Below, in pieces: positions 48,038 through 56,871 of a stretch of 64,000 nucleotides of DNA. The DNA comes from Burkholderiales bacterium (GTDB taxonomy: Bacteria; Pseudomonadota; Gammaproteobacteria; Burkholderiales; Casimicrobiaceae). The DNA is taken from contig CAJPFI010000021.1 of NCBI GenBank assembly GCA_905339295.1, positions 289,172 to 353,171 on the forward strand. The letters are read 5' to 3'. A model generated the notes under the pieces. It did no database searches. It was not told the origin of the DNA and saw only the letters and a list, made by a program, of their open reading frames with translations. Made by a program: the position numbers and the translations under genes. Position 1 is the stretch's first letter. Every line of letters begins with the position of its first letter.

Positions 48038-48865
48038 GACGGACACGACGGCGCGGGCAACGTGAACGCCAGCCGCTTCGGCGCCCGCGCGCCCGGTTGC
48101 GGCGGATTCATCAACCTGAGCCAGAACGGCAGGAAGGTCGTCTTCCTGGGCCCGTTCCCGGGGGGCGGCCTCAGGACGTCGATCGCCGCGGGACGGCTCG
48201 CGATCGAACAGGAAGGCAAGCACCGCAAGTTCGTCGCGGAGGTCTCGCAGGTGACGTTCAGCGGGCGGCAGGCGGCGAAGCGGGGCCAGGAAATCCTCGA
48301 TGTCACCGAGCGCTGCGTGTTCCGGCTCGACGGCGACGCGCTGCGGCTCGCCGAGGTGGCGCCGGGCATCGACGTCGAGCGCGACGTGCTGCGCCTGCTG
48401 CCGTTCCGGCCGCGCGTCGACTCGCCCGTGCTGATGGACGCTGCGATCTTCGATCCGGCACCGATGCGTCTGCGGGAGCGGATGCTCGACATCCACATCG
48501 ACGATCGGCTGTCCTACGATCCCGGGACGAACACGGTGTTCATGAACTACGCCGGGATGCGCGTGCGGACGGAGGCCGACATCCGCTCGATCCTCGACGC
48601 CGTCGACCGCCTGCTCGCGCCGCTCGGCAGGCGCGTGATCTCGATCGTCAACCACGACCGCTTCTCCGTCGACGACGACGTGATCTCCGCGTACATGGAC
48701 GCGGTCAAGTACGTCGAGGAGCGCTACTACCTCAAGGTCACGCGCTACACGAACAGCGGGTTCCTGCGGCTCAAGCTCGGCAAGGAGCTGGAGAACCGGC
48801 GCCTGTCCTCACGCGTCTTCGAATCCGCGGCCGAGGCGAGGCACGGTCCGACCGGAGGCGCCTGA
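48038..48865 (+). pseudogene. 5'-truncated acyl-CoA:acetate CoA-transferase (YdiF-type) remnant
   Basis: From about 48038 the frame encodes the C-terminal third of a YdiF/propionate CoA-transferase-like protein: GNVNASRFG, GCGGFINLSQN, KVVFLGPF, TFSGRQAA, VTERCVF and EVAPGIDVERDVL. It continues into the C-terminal domain seen in longer homologs (YDPGTNTVFMNYAGM to VTRYTNSGFLR). The N-terminal domains and the catalytic-glutamate region upstream are absent: 5' of 48038 the frame is basic low-complexity sequence with no family match, ending at livG. Translation from GTG 48062 could make a 267-residue fragment without catalytic Glu. Either a deletion remnant or a repurposed domain; I favour remnant. 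Confidence 0.78.
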
Positions 48866-48920
48866 CGCCCGCGCGGGACGGGCGCCGTCGACCACAGCAC
48901 GCGGGACCGGAGGACACCTC

Positions 48921-49703
48921 CTGGACGAGTCGACCTTCCGCCACCTCCTCGTCGAGCGCGCCGACGGGATCGGCTGGCTGCGCTACCACCGGCCGCCGGT
49001 CAACGCGGTCGACTGGGACATGCTGTGCGAGCTGCCGCGCGCGCTGGAGACGTTGATCGCGGCGCGGGACACGCGGGTGATCGTCGTCGCCAGCGCGCTC
49101 GACCGTTACTTCAGCTCGGGGGCGGACCTGCGGTCCTTCGGCGCGTGGCGCGGCCCGCGCATGCGCGAATGGGTGACGACCTGCCACCGCATGGTCGCCC
49201 TGCTGCGCGCGTCCCCGAAACCGCTGCTCGCGGCGATCAACGGCGTGGCGGTCGGCGGCGGGGTCGAGATCGCCTGGCACTGCGACGTCCGGTTCGCCGC
49301 AGCGGACGCGAGGATCGGCCAGCCCGAGATCGATATTGCCTACGTTCCGCCGATCGGCGCCACCCAGGCGCTCGCGCGGCTCATGGGGCGCAACCGCGCG
49401 CTTCGCTTTCTCTACGAGGGCGATCTGGTCGGCGCCGCCGAGGCCCGGGCGCTGGGCCTCGTCGATGTCGTCGTTCCGCCCGGGCAATTGCACGCGGCCG
49501 TCGCCGGGTATGCGCGGAGGCTCGCCGCGAAGCCGGCGAACGCCCTGGCGGCGATCCGGCGTTGCGTGACCCTCGGCGGGGCGCTTCCCTTCGACGCGGG
49601 GCTCGACCTCGAGCTCGAGGAGGCCGTCGCGCTGGCCGGTTCGCCGAACTTCGCCGAAGGCATCGAGGCGTTCCTGGCCAAGCGCCCTCCGCGCTGGACC
49701 TGA
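48921..49703 (+). CDS. Enoyl-CoA hydratase/isomerase family protein with apparent CTG start
   Basis: A 260-residue crotonase-fold protein if read from CTG 48921. GGAGG (48909-48913) stands seven bases before that codon, and the stretch LLVERADGIGWLRYHRPPVNAVDW is the normal first beta strands of the family. The first ATG (49020) would delete them. Oxyanion-hole segments SSGADLRSF and NGVAVGGGVEIAWHCD are intact; PEIDIAYVPPIGATQAL follows. No ATG, GTG or TTG serves the full length. It lies 55 bases after the CoA-transferase remnant and may be a surviving cistron of that former operon. Confidence 0.82.
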   Translation: MDESTFRHLLVERADGIGWLRYHRPPVNAVDWDMLCELPRALETLIAARDTRVIVVASALDRYFSSGADLRSFGAWRGPRMREWVTTCHRMVALLRASPKPLLAAINGVAVGGGVEIAWHCDVRFAAADARIGQPEIDIAYVPPIGATQALARLMGRNRALRFLYEGDLVGAAEARALGLVDVVVPPGQLHAAVAGYARRLAAKPANALAAIRRCVTLGGALPFDAGLDLELEEAVALAGSPNFAEGIEAFLAKRPPRWT

Positions 49704-49725
49704 GCGCCCGGCGGCGCCGCTGGGG

Positions 49726-50523
49726 TCATAGGTCCCAGCGCGGCTTGCGCTTCTCGACGAACGCGCCCACGCCTTCCTGCGCGTCCTCCCCGAGCATGTT
49801 GCGCGTGATGACATCGCTCGCGAGCTCGTAGGCGCGCTCCAGGTTGCGCTCGAGCTGGTCGTAGAAGAACCGTTTGCCGGCGGCGATCACCGCCCGCGGC
49901 TTGTCCATCATCTGCCCGGCGAGCGCCGCCACCGCGGCATCGAGGTCGGCCGGCGGAACGACACGGTTGACGAGTCCCCAGTCGAGCGCCGTCCTCGCGT
50001 CGATGAACTCGCCGGTCATCAGCATCTCGAACGCGCGTTTCTGCGACACGTTGCGCGACACCGCGACGCCGGGCGTCGCGCAGAACAGCCCGAAGTTGAC
50101 GCCGGACGTCGCGAACCGGGCGCCCTCCTCCGCCACGGCGAGATCGCAGCCCGCGACGATCTGGCAGCCCGCCGCCGTCGCGATGCCGTGCACCCGGGCG
50201 ATGATCGGCTGCGGGATGCGCTGCATCGTCAGCATCACGTTGCAGCAGCGGCGGAACAGGCCGCCGATGAAGTCCTCGGTCGAGTTGGCGAGCATCTCCT
50301 TGAGGTCGTGCCCCGGGCAGAAGGCCCGCCCCGCCCCGCCGATGACCACGACGCGCACCGCCGGGTCGTTGCCGACCGCGTCGAGCGCCGCCTGGAGCTG
50401 CGTCAGCATCGCGCCGCTGATCGCGTTGAACTGCGCGGGCCGGTTCATCGTCAGCGTCGCGATCCCGCCGCCGTCGGCGCGCAGCACCATGGGCTCGACG
50501 ATCGGTTCAAGGGGGGCGTTCAT
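49726..50523 (-). CDS. Enoyl-CoA hydratase (ECHDC3-like)
   Basis: A 265-residue crotonase-fold enzyme: LTMNRPAQFNAIS, oxyanion-hole motif FCPGHDLKEM, second hole GIATAAGCQIVAGCDLAVA. The active-site region reads SGVNFGLFCATPG, a pattern of the ECHDC3-like subgroup rather than the PEI-x-G of classical hydratases, so the reaction is uncertain. It follows the acyl-CoA synthetase by 12 bases and is cotranscribed with it. Confidence 0.9.
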   Translation of the reverse strand: MNAPLEPIVEPMVLRADGGGIATLTMNRPAQFNAISGAMLTQLQAALDAVGNDPAVRVVVIGGAGRAFCPGHDLKEMLANSTEDFIGGLFRRCCNVMLTMQRIPQPIIARVHGIATAAGCQIVAGCDLAVAEEGARFATSGVNFGLFCATPGVAVSRNVSQKRAFEMLMTGEFIDARTALDWGLVNRVVPPADLDAAVAALAGQMMDKPRAVIAAGKRFFYDQLERNLERAYELASDVITRNMLGEDAQEGVGAFVEKRKPRWDL

Positions 50524-50535
50524 GGCGTCTCCTCG

Positions 50536-52182
50536 TCATTCGATGGCGGCCGCGGACTTCGCCTTCTCGCGCAGCACGAACTTCTGGATCTTGCCGGTCG
50601 AGGTCTTCGGCAGCTCGCCGAACTCGTAACCCTTCGGCACCTTGAAGCTCGCGAGGTGCGCGCGGCAATGCGCGTTCAGCTCGTCGGCGGTCACGGTCGA
50701 CCCCGGCTTCAGCTCGACGAACGCGCGGGGCGTCTCGCCCCACCTGGGGTCGGGCTGCGCCACCACGGCGGCGGCGAGCACGGCCGGGTGCCGGTAGAGG
50801 ACGTCCTCGACCTCGAGCGAGCTGATGTTCTCCCCGCCCGAGATGATCACGTCCTTGCTGCGGTCCTTGATCTTCACGTAGCCGTCGGGCTGCAGCACCG
50901 CGAGATCTCCCGAATGGAACCAGCCGCCCGCGAACGCCTCGGCGGTCGCCTTCGAGTTCTTGAGGTAGCCCTTCATCGTGATGTTGCCGCGGAACATGAT
51001 CTCGCCCATCGTCTCGCCGTCGCGCGGCACGGGCGTCATCGTGACCGGATCCATCACGGTCATCCCTTCCTCGAGCGTGTAGCGCACGCCCTGGCGGCCG
51101 TTGCGCTCGGTGCGCGCGCCGATGTCGAGCCCCGACCACGCGGCGTGCTTCGCGCACACCGACGCGGGGCCGTAGGTCTCGGTCAGTCCGTAGACGTGCG
51201 TGAGGTCGAAGCCGATGCGCTCCATGCCCTCGATCATCGCGGCAGGCGGCGCCGCGGCGGCGACCAGCCCCGACACCTTGTGGTCGATGCCCTGCCGCCA
51301 TTCGGCCGGCGCGTGGATCAGCATCGAGTGCACGATTGGCGCGCCGCAATAGTGCGTCACGCGGTGCTTCCGTATCGCGTCGAGCATCGCCTTCGCCTCG
51401 ACGCGCCGCAGGCAGACGTTGGTGCCGGCGTTCGCCGCCATCGTCCACGCGAAGCACCAGCCGTTGCAGTGGAACATCGGCAGCGTCCACAGGTAGACCG
51501 AATGCCGCGGCATCGCCCAGTCGACGATGTTCGACACCGCGTTCAGGAGCGCGCCGCGGTGGTGGTAGACGACTCCCTTCGGGTTGCCGGTCGTGCCCGA
51601 CGTGTAGTTGAGCGAGATCGCGTCCCACTCGTCGGCCGGGAGCTTCCAGGCATACGCAGGATCGCCTCCCGCGAGGAACGCCTCGTAGTCGGTCGAGCCC
51701 AGCCGCGCCGCGGGATCGTCCGCGTTCGGCCCCTCGGGGTCCGCGACGTCGATGACCAGCGACTTCATCGGCGTCATCTCGAGCGCCTTGCGCGCCACCG
51801 GCGCGAACTCGGTGTCGGTGACGAGCACCTTCGCCTCGCCGTGCCCGAGCATGAACGCGAGCGCCTCGGCGTCGAGCCGCGTGTTGAGCGTGTTCAGCAC
51901 CGCGCCGCACATGGGCACGCCGAAATGCGCCTCGACCATCTCGGGCGTGTTCGACAGCATCACGGCGACCGTGTCGCCTGCGCCGATGCCGTGCTTCGCC
52001 AGCGCGGAGGCAAGCCGCCGGCAGCGCTCGTAGGTCTCGCCCCACGTGTAGCGCCGCCCCCCGTGGATCACCGACGGGTGGTCCGGCCAGACGTCCGCGG
52101 TGCGCGCGAGGAGCGAGAGCGGCGTCAGCGGCGCGTGGTTGGCCGGGTTGCGGTCGAGGTCGCGGGCGTAGAGGTTCGACAT
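50536..52182 (-). CDS. AMP-dependent acyl-CoA synthetase
   Basis: A 548-residue cytosolic adenylate-forming ligase. Motifs: NYTSGTTGNPKGV, YGLTETYGPAS, GWFHSGDLAVL, KDVIISGGENISS and the C-terminal catalytic lysine in PKTSTGKIQKF. The overall pattern resembles medium- or short-chain fatty acyl-CoA ligases; chain length is not deducible. ATG 52182 (MSNLYARDL) is chosen over an upstream start at 52212. With the enoyl-CoA hydratase it forms a two-gene fatty- or branched-acid activation unit. Confidence 0.93.
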   Translation of the reverse strand: MSNLYARDLDRNPANHAPLTPLSLLARTADVWPDHPSVIHGGRRYTWGETYERCRRLASALAKHGIGAGDTVAVMLSNTPEMVEAHFGVPMCGAVLNTLNTRLDAEALAFMLGHGEAKVLVTDTEFAPVARKALEMTPMKSLVIDVADPEGPNADDPAARLGSTDYEAFLAGGDPAYAWKLPADEWDAISLNYTSGTTGNPKGVVYHHRGALLNAVSNIVDWAMPRHSVYLWTLPMFHCNGWCFAWTMAANAGTNVCLRRVEAKAMLDAIRKHRVTHYCGAPIVHSMLIHAPAEWRQGIDHKVSGLVAAAAPPAAMIEGMERIGFDLTHVYGLTETYGPASVCAKHAAWSGLDIGARTERNGRQGVRYTLEEGMTVMDPVTMTPVPRDGETMGEIMFRGNITMKGYLKNSKATAEAFAGGWFHSGDLAVLQPDGYVKIKDRSKDVIISGGENISSLEVEDVLYRHPAVLAAAVVAQPDPRWGETPRAFVELKPGSTVTADELNAHCRAHLASFKVPKGYEFGELPKTSTGKIQKFVLREKAKSAAAIE

Positions 52183-52269
52183 GGCGGCATGCATCCGGAC
52201 GGACCGTCGCATCGTATCCTAGCAGGGCGGACCGGGCGCCGGTTCGGCCGCGCGGGAGATTCGCGCCGC

Positions 52270-52298
52270 TTGCCCGCGGCGTCCGCTTTCGCTATGGT
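52270..52298 (+). promoter_or_regulatory. Predicted promoter of the adenosyltransferase-sigma-antisigma operon
   Basis: TTGCCC (52270-52275) and TATGGT (52293-52298) with a 17-base spacer lie 24 bases before the adenosyltransferase ATG. Confidence 0.45.
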
Positions 52299-52322
52299 CA
52301 ACCGATTTGCCGACAGGGCGCC

Positions 52323-52889
52323 ATGGGACACCGACTCTCGAAGATCGTCACGCGCACCGGCGACGCCGGGACGACCGGGCTGGGCGACGGCTCGCGCGTG
52401 GCGAAGGACGCCGCGCGCATCGAGGCGATCGGCGCGGTCGACGAGCTCAACTCGTCGATCGGCGTGCTGCTCGCCGAGGGGCTGCCCGCCGAGGTCGCCG
52501 CCTGCCTCGTCGACGCCCAGCACGACCTTTTCGATCTGGGCGGAGAGCTGTCGATCCCCGGCTACGCCGCGGTCACCGGCGATCACGTCGCCCGCCTGGA
52601 GGACCGCGTCGAGCATTTCAACGCCGACCTCGCACCGCTCAAGGAGTTCGTGCTGCCGGGCGGCACCCGGGCCGCGGCGCTGGCGCACGTGGCCCGCACG
52701 GTCTGCCGCCGCGCCGAGCGCGCGGTCGTGCACCTCGGTCGCGCCGAGACCGTGGGCGATCCCGCGCGGCGCTACCTCAATCGCCTCTCCGACCTGCTGT
52801 TCGTGATCGCGCGCGCCCTCAACGCCGGAACGGGCCGCGGCGACGTGCTGTGGCGGAAGGGGCGCGCGGGCGGTCCGGCGGACGCGTGA
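52323..52889 (+). CDS. PduO-type cob(I)alamin adenosyltransferase
   Basis: A 188-residue enzyme that transfers adenosyl from ATP to cob(I)alamin. The ATP-binding N-terminus KIVTRTGDAGTTGLGDGSR, the IEAIGAVDELNSSIG helix and the C-terminal RYLNRLSDLLFVIARALN are diagnostic of the PduO/MMAB type. Four bases separate it from the ECF sigma gene. Adenosylcobalamin would serve mutases; none is encoded here. Confidence 0.96.
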   Translation: MGHRLSKIVTRTGDAGTTGLGDGSRVAKDAARIEAIGAVDELNSSIGVLLAEGLPAEVAACLVDAQHDLFDLGGELSIPGYAAVTGDHVARLEDRVEHFNADLAPLKEFVLPGGTRAAALAHVARTVCRRAERAVVHLGRAETVGDPARRYLNRLSDLLFVIARALNAGTGRGDVLWRKGRAGGPADA

Positions 52890-52893
52890 GGCC

Positions 52894-53487
52894 ATGGACG
52901 CCGACCGCTCCCGCCACGACGCCCACCTCGCCGAACTGATCGCGCGCGTCGCCCTTTCCGACCAGCAGGCTTTCGCCGAGCTCTACCGCGTCACCTCGCC
53001 GCGACTGTACTCGGTCGCGCTGCGCATCGTGCGCGAGCGCGGCGTCGCCGAGGAACTGCTGCAGGACGCGTACGTCAGCGTCTGGCATCACGCCGCCCGG
53101 TACGCGGCGGATCGCGGGCAACCATCGACCTGGCTCACCGCGATCGTGCGCAACCGCTGCCTCGATCACGTCCGCAGGCGCGAGCTCGACACCGTGTCGA
53201 TGACCCGCGACGACGGCCAGGACGCGCCGGAGCTCGCGCTTCCCGACGGCGCGCCCGGACCCGCCGAGATGCTGCTCGCCGGCGCCGACGCGCACGCGAT
53301 CCGCGACTGCGTCGAGCGCCTGGAGGGCGGCAGCCGCCAGGCGATCGCGCTCGCGTTCTTCCAGGGGCTGTCGCACGGCGAGCTCGCAAGGCACCTCGCG
53401 CAGCCGCTCGGCACCGTCAAGTCCTGGATCCGCCGCGGCCTCGAGCGCCTCAAGGGCTGCCTCGAGCGCGCGAACGTGACGCGGTGA
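52894..53487 (+). CDS. ECF RNA polymerase sigma factor
   Basis: A 197-residue extracytoplasmic-function sigma factor: region 2 with AFAELYRVTSPRLY, ELLQDAYVSVWHHA and STWLTAIVRNRCLDHVRR; region 4 with SRQAIALAFFQGLSHGELA and LGTVKSWIRRGLERL. It resembles the SigK/RpoE-type group paired with RskA-like anti-sigma factors, and that partner follows seven bases downstream. Target promoters are unknown. Confidence 0.95.
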   Translation: MDADRSRHDAHLAELIARVALSDQQAFAELYRVTSPRLYSVALRIVRERGVAEELLQDAYVSVWHHAARYAADRGQPSTWLTAIVRNRCLDHVRRRELDTVSMTRDDGQDAPELALPDGAPGPAEMLLAGADAHAIRDCVERLEGGSRQAIALAFFQGLSHGELARHLAQPLGTVKSWIRRGLERLKGCLERANVTR

Positions 53488-53494
53488 GCGACCG

Positions 53495-54199
53495 GTGAAC
53501 CTCTCGCGTCACGATCGGCGGTCGCGCCTCGACGCGCTCGCCGCCGAGTACGCGCTCGGCACGCTGCCCGCGCGTTCGCGCGCGCGGCTCGACCGCAGCG
53601 CGCGCGAGGATCCCGTCGTCGCCGGCGCGCTGCGCGAGTGGGAGCGCCGCCTCGCGGCGCTCGCGGACGGCGCGCCGCCGATCGCGCCCGCGCCGCGCGT
53701 CTGGACGTCGCTCGCGCGCCGGCTCGGCCTCGACGCGGCGTCCGCCGCGCCGCCGTGGTGGCAGCGGCTCGCGTTCTGGCGGCCGTTCGCGCTGGCGAGC
53801 TTCGTGGCCGCCTTCGCGTTCGCGGTCACGCTGTTCGCGCCCCGCACCGAGCGCCCGGTCGAGTCGATCGTCGTCGTGCTCGCCGGTCCCGACGCGCGCC
53901 CGGCGCTGGTCGCGAGCGCGCCGCGCGGCGATCGCTTCCTCGCCGTCAAGGCGCTCGCCCCGCTCGCGGTTCCGCCGGATCGCGCGCTCGAGCTGTGGCT
54001 GTTGCCCGGCCAGGGCGCGCCGCGCTCGCTCGGCCTCGTCCCTCGCGAAGGCGTGCGCCAGGTGCGCCTCGACGCGCCGCCCGAGCTCGCGTTCCGCGGG
54101 GTCGACGCGCTGGCCGTGAGCCTCGAGCCCGCCGGCGGCTCGCCCACCGGGCAGCCGACCGGGCCGGTGCTCTACACGGGCAGGCTCGAGCGCCTCTAG
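53495..54199 (+). CDS. RskA-like anti-sigma factor
   Basis: A 234-residue single-pass inner-membrane protein from GTG 53495. The cytoplasmic part shows LAAEYALGTLPARSRARL and a REWERRLAALADG helix, the family's sigma-binding region, without the zinc HxxxCxxC motif. One helix (about 95-111) precedes a periplasmic RskA domain ending in LSLEP-like and VLYTGRLERL. It probably holds the ECF factor inactive until proteolysis. Its stop overlaps the convergent glycosyltransferase stop by four bases. Confidence 0.9.
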   Translation: MNLSRHDRRSRLDALAAEYALGTLPARSRARLDRSAREDPVVAGALREWERRLAALADGAPPIAPAPRVWTSLARRLGLDAASAAPPWWQRLAFWRPFALASFVAAFAFAVTLFAPRTERPVESIVVVLAGPDARPALVASAPRGDRFLAVKALAPLAVPPDRALELWLLPGQGAPRSLGLVPREGVRQVRLDAPPELAFRGVDALAVSLEPAGGSPTGQPTGPVLYTGRLERL

Positions 54200-55122
54200 C
54201 AGGTCGGCGCGCGGCGCGGCCAGTTCGCGTCGTCGTAGATGTCGGCTTCGGACCACGCCGCGGAGTCCGGCGCGGTCCGGCGCACGAGCCGCGGATCCAG
54301 GAATCGGCGGTGCTGGACGACGAAGCTCATCGCCGTGGGCATGTTGGCAATCCGCCAGCGCTGCATGACGAGTTCGTGCGACCGGAGGGCGAGCCGTTCG
54401 TCCCAGCGAAAGCGAAAGTACTCGGCGTCGTCGTCGCGGATCGGAGGCAGCACGTAGGCGGCCCGGGCGCGCTCGTTCACGTAGGCGACGAAGTCGCGGG
54501 CATGGGCGTGCACGGCCAGGTCGACGTGCTCCCGCGAATTGATGGCCGGCAGCGGCGACATCTGCCTCGCCGCGCGGGTCGTGAGCATCAGCGTGTGGAG
54601 CTCGAAGTGGCGGATGCGGCGCACCTCGGAAAGCGTCGGCGGCAGGTCGCCGGCCGGGACCTGGACGAGGAGACGGCCGCCCTGCCGGACGATCCCGGTG
54701 TCGGTGTACTCGTGACGGTGCGGGCGCATCGCGCCCGTTTCGCCGTCGATCTCGTCGGTATGCGGCTGCACGATGTCGCAACCGTGGCGCGCGAACGTCG
54801 CGAGCTGCTCTCCTAGGAAGCCGCGCCCGACCAGGACGTCGTTCTGGACGATGCAGACGTAGCGCTCGGTCACGCGAGGCAGCAGCAGGTTCAGCGACTC
54901 GTTGGGCAGCAGGAATGCAGGGCTCACGAGGCGCACGACGTTGTCCTTGTCGGCGAGGAACCGGTCGATCTCCGCGACGACCGGCTTCGGATAGCCGCAG
55001 TCGACGAAGTACAGCCGGAACGCCACGTCGGCGAAGCGATAGATGCGCACGAGGCTGGCGAGCGCCCAGCCGAACTTCTCCCGGACCACGAAGGCGACGG
55101 CGACCTGCGGCTCGTTCGACAT
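54196..55122 (-). CDS. GT-A-like glycosyltransferase-related protein
   Basis: A 308-residue soluble protein. The N-terminal half looks like a GT-A (family 2-like) fold: VAVAFVVREKFGWALASLVRIY, then YVCIVQNDVLVGRGFL, where the QND may replace the usual DxD metal site. The middle HTDEIDGETGAM and the C-terminal DDAEYFRFRWDERLALRSHE are not assigned. ATG 55122 (MSNEPQVAV) is preferred: the frame stays open 156 codons further up, but that part is Arg-rich and unlike protein. Substrate unknown. Confidence 0.6.
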   Translation of the reverse strand: MSNEPQVAVAFVVREKFGWALASLVRIYRFADVAFRLYFVDCGYPKPVVAEIDRFLADKDNVVRLVSPAFLLPNESLNLLLPRVTERYVCIVQNDVLVGRGFLGEQLATFARHGCDIVQPHTDEIDGETGAMRPHRHEYTDTGIVRQGGRLLVQVPAGDLPPTLSEVRRIRHFELHTLMLTTRAARQMSPLPAINSREHVDLAVHAHARDFVAYVNERARAAYVLPPIRDDDAEYFRFRWDERLALRSHELVMQRWRIANMPTAMSFVVQHRRFLDPRLVRRTAPDSAAWSEADIYDDANWPRRAPTC

Positions 55123-55612
55123 GCGCTGCTCCGTTCCAAGGGCCGCGGGCGCACGATCGCATTGGTGCTTCCGCCGGGGCGCCGTTCGGGCGCCGAGCGG
55201 CGGCGCCGGACGCCCTTCGCGGGTTCGGCGTCGACCGAGGCGAAGGGAGCGTCGTGCGGACTCCCGGCCTGCCGCACGCGACGGCAGGCCGCGCCGCCAT
55301 CCGGCCACCGCGCGCCCGAGCGTATCGTTCCGCGTGCGCGCCGTGCAAACCCCGGCAACGGCAAGCCGCGATCGCGGCCCCCCCCTGCGCGGCATGCGCC
55401 GAACCCGTGCGCGATCCGCCGCGGATGCAGGCAGGCGCGCGCGCCATGCTAGTGTGCCGTCCCGCGCGTCCGTTCGATCGTTCGCGGCGATGCGGGCAGG
55501 CAGGAGGCCCGGGTCGGGTAGGGTCCCCCGCGTCGGCCGGCTGCCCGTATCCTCCGCACCCCCGTCGTCGAAACCTGCGTGAGCGCACACCGAACCGGAC
55601 GGCGAACTCGCG
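55123..55612. other. 490-base divergent intergenic region, no gene seen
   Basis: Lies between the divergent GT-A-like and GT-B genes and must hold both promoters. Open frames here are Arg-rich and look like GC-driven shadows. No RNA gene, repeat or clear -10/-35 pair was recognised. Confidence 0.6.
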
Positions 55613-56830
55613 ATGGCAAACTTCCTGCTGGCCTGGGAACTCGGCGGCGGCCTCGGTCACGCCGGCCGGCTCAAGACGCTCGCCGTCGAACTCGGACGCC
55701 GGGGCCATGACGTGACGATCGCGCTGCGCGACCTCGTCCACCCGCGCACGCTGTTCCGCGACGTTCGCTGCCGGCGCCTGCAGTCGCCGGTGTGGCTCCA
55801 CGACACCGTCGGCGTGCCCGCGAAGGCGGCGAGCCTCGCCGAGATCCTGCTCGCCGAGGGCTACTTCGACGCGGATGCGCTCGACAGCCTCGTCGGCGGA
55901 TGGCGCGATCTCGCCGGCGCCGTTCGCGCAGAACTCGTCGTGGCCGACTACGCGCCGACCGCGATCACCGCCGCGCGCACGCTCGGCGTGCCGAGCGTCG
56001 CCGTCGGCCTGGGCTTCTACCTGCCGCCCGCGCGACGTCCGCTGCCGAGCATCCGCGACTGGGCGCGGCTCCCGGAAGGGCGCCTCGAGGAGAGCGAGGC
56101 GCGCCTGCTGCAATCGGTGAACGAGGTCCTGCGGCGCCACGGCGCCGCGCCGTTCGCGCAGGGCTGGCAGCTGTTCGCGGGCGACCGCTCGCTGCTCTGC
56201 GCGTGGCCCGAGATCGACCACTACGCGCGCGGCGCGCTGCCGCCGGGCGAGCACTGGTACGGTCCGACGTTCCTCGCGGGCGGGGGCGTCGCGCCCGACT
56301 GGCCCGACGGCGGCGGGCCGCGCGTGTTCGCGTACGTGAAGAGCGGCTACGCCGAGCATGCCGCGGTGCTCGAGGCACTCGTGCGCCAGGGATGCCGAAC
56401 GCTGTGCTACCTGCCGGACGTCGCCGCAGGCAAGTCTCCGCCGGTCGACCATCCGTCGATCCGCTACGCGCCGGGTCCGGTGGACCTGTCACGCGCGTTC
56501 GCCAAGGCGCAGCTGTGCGTCTCCCACGCCGGCGGCGCCACGATGTGCCAGGCGCTCCTCGCCGGACTGCCGCTCCTGCTCCTGCCGATGCAGGGCGAGC
56601 AGTTCCTGCTCGCGCGCAGCGTCGAACGCCTCGGCGCGGCCATCAACGCAGGCGCCCGGCCGAAGCCGGTCGACTACGGCGCACTCGTCGCCACGCTGAT
56701 CGGCGACGCTTCGGCGCGCACGGCCGCGCGCGCGTTCGCCGACGCGCATCGCGGGTTCTCGCAGGAGCAGCAGGCGGCCGACCTGTGCGATGCGATCGAG
56801 GCGATGCTGCCGTCCTCCGCGCCGGGCTAG
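55613..56830 (+). CDS. GT-B glycosyltransferase, UGT/MGT-like (copy 1)
   Basis: A 405-residue glycosyltransferase. The N-terminus NFLLAWELGGGLGHAGRL contains the glycine-rich loop with a candidate catalytic His; the C-terminal nucleotide-sugar site is SHAGGATMCQALLAGLPLLLLP followed by QGEQFLLA. This matches the MGT/EryCIII-like branch of family 1. Sugar and acceptor are unknown. It is clearly paralogous along its whole length to the convergent gene downstream, from which it is separated by 41 bases. Confidence 0.82.
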   Translation: MANFLLAWELGGGLGHAGRLKTLAVELGRRGHDVTIALRDLVHPRTLFRDVRCRRLQSPVWLHDTVGVPAKAASLAEILLAEGYFDADALDSLVGGWRDLAGAVRAELVVADYAPTAITAARTLGVPSVAVGLGFYLPPARRPLPSIRDWARLPEGRLEESEARLLQSVNEVLRRHGAAPFAQGWQLFAGDRSLLCAWPEIDHYARGALPPGEHWYGPTFLAGGGVAPDWPDGGGPRVFAYVKSGYAEHAAVLEALVRQGCRTLCYLPDVAAGKSPPVDHPSIRYAPGPVDLSRAFAKAQLCVSHAGGATMCQALLAGLPLLLLPMQGEQFLLARSVERLGAAINAGARPKPVDYGALVATLIGDASARTAARAFADAHRGFSQEQQAADLCDAIEAMLPSSAPG

Positions 56831-56871
56831 CGTCCGCGGCCGCTCGCGTGTTCGATCGTTCGCGCGATCGG

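Noticed and set aside
55123..55590. 156-codon N-terminal extension of the GT-A-like protein
   Set aside because: Low-complexity Arg/Gly-rich sequence without domain; conserved-looking protein starts at MSNEPQVAV.
53450..56452. A 1000-codon minus-strand frame covering anti-sigma, GT-A-like and GT-B genes
   Set aside because: Shadow of three better supported genes; no domain or plausible composition.
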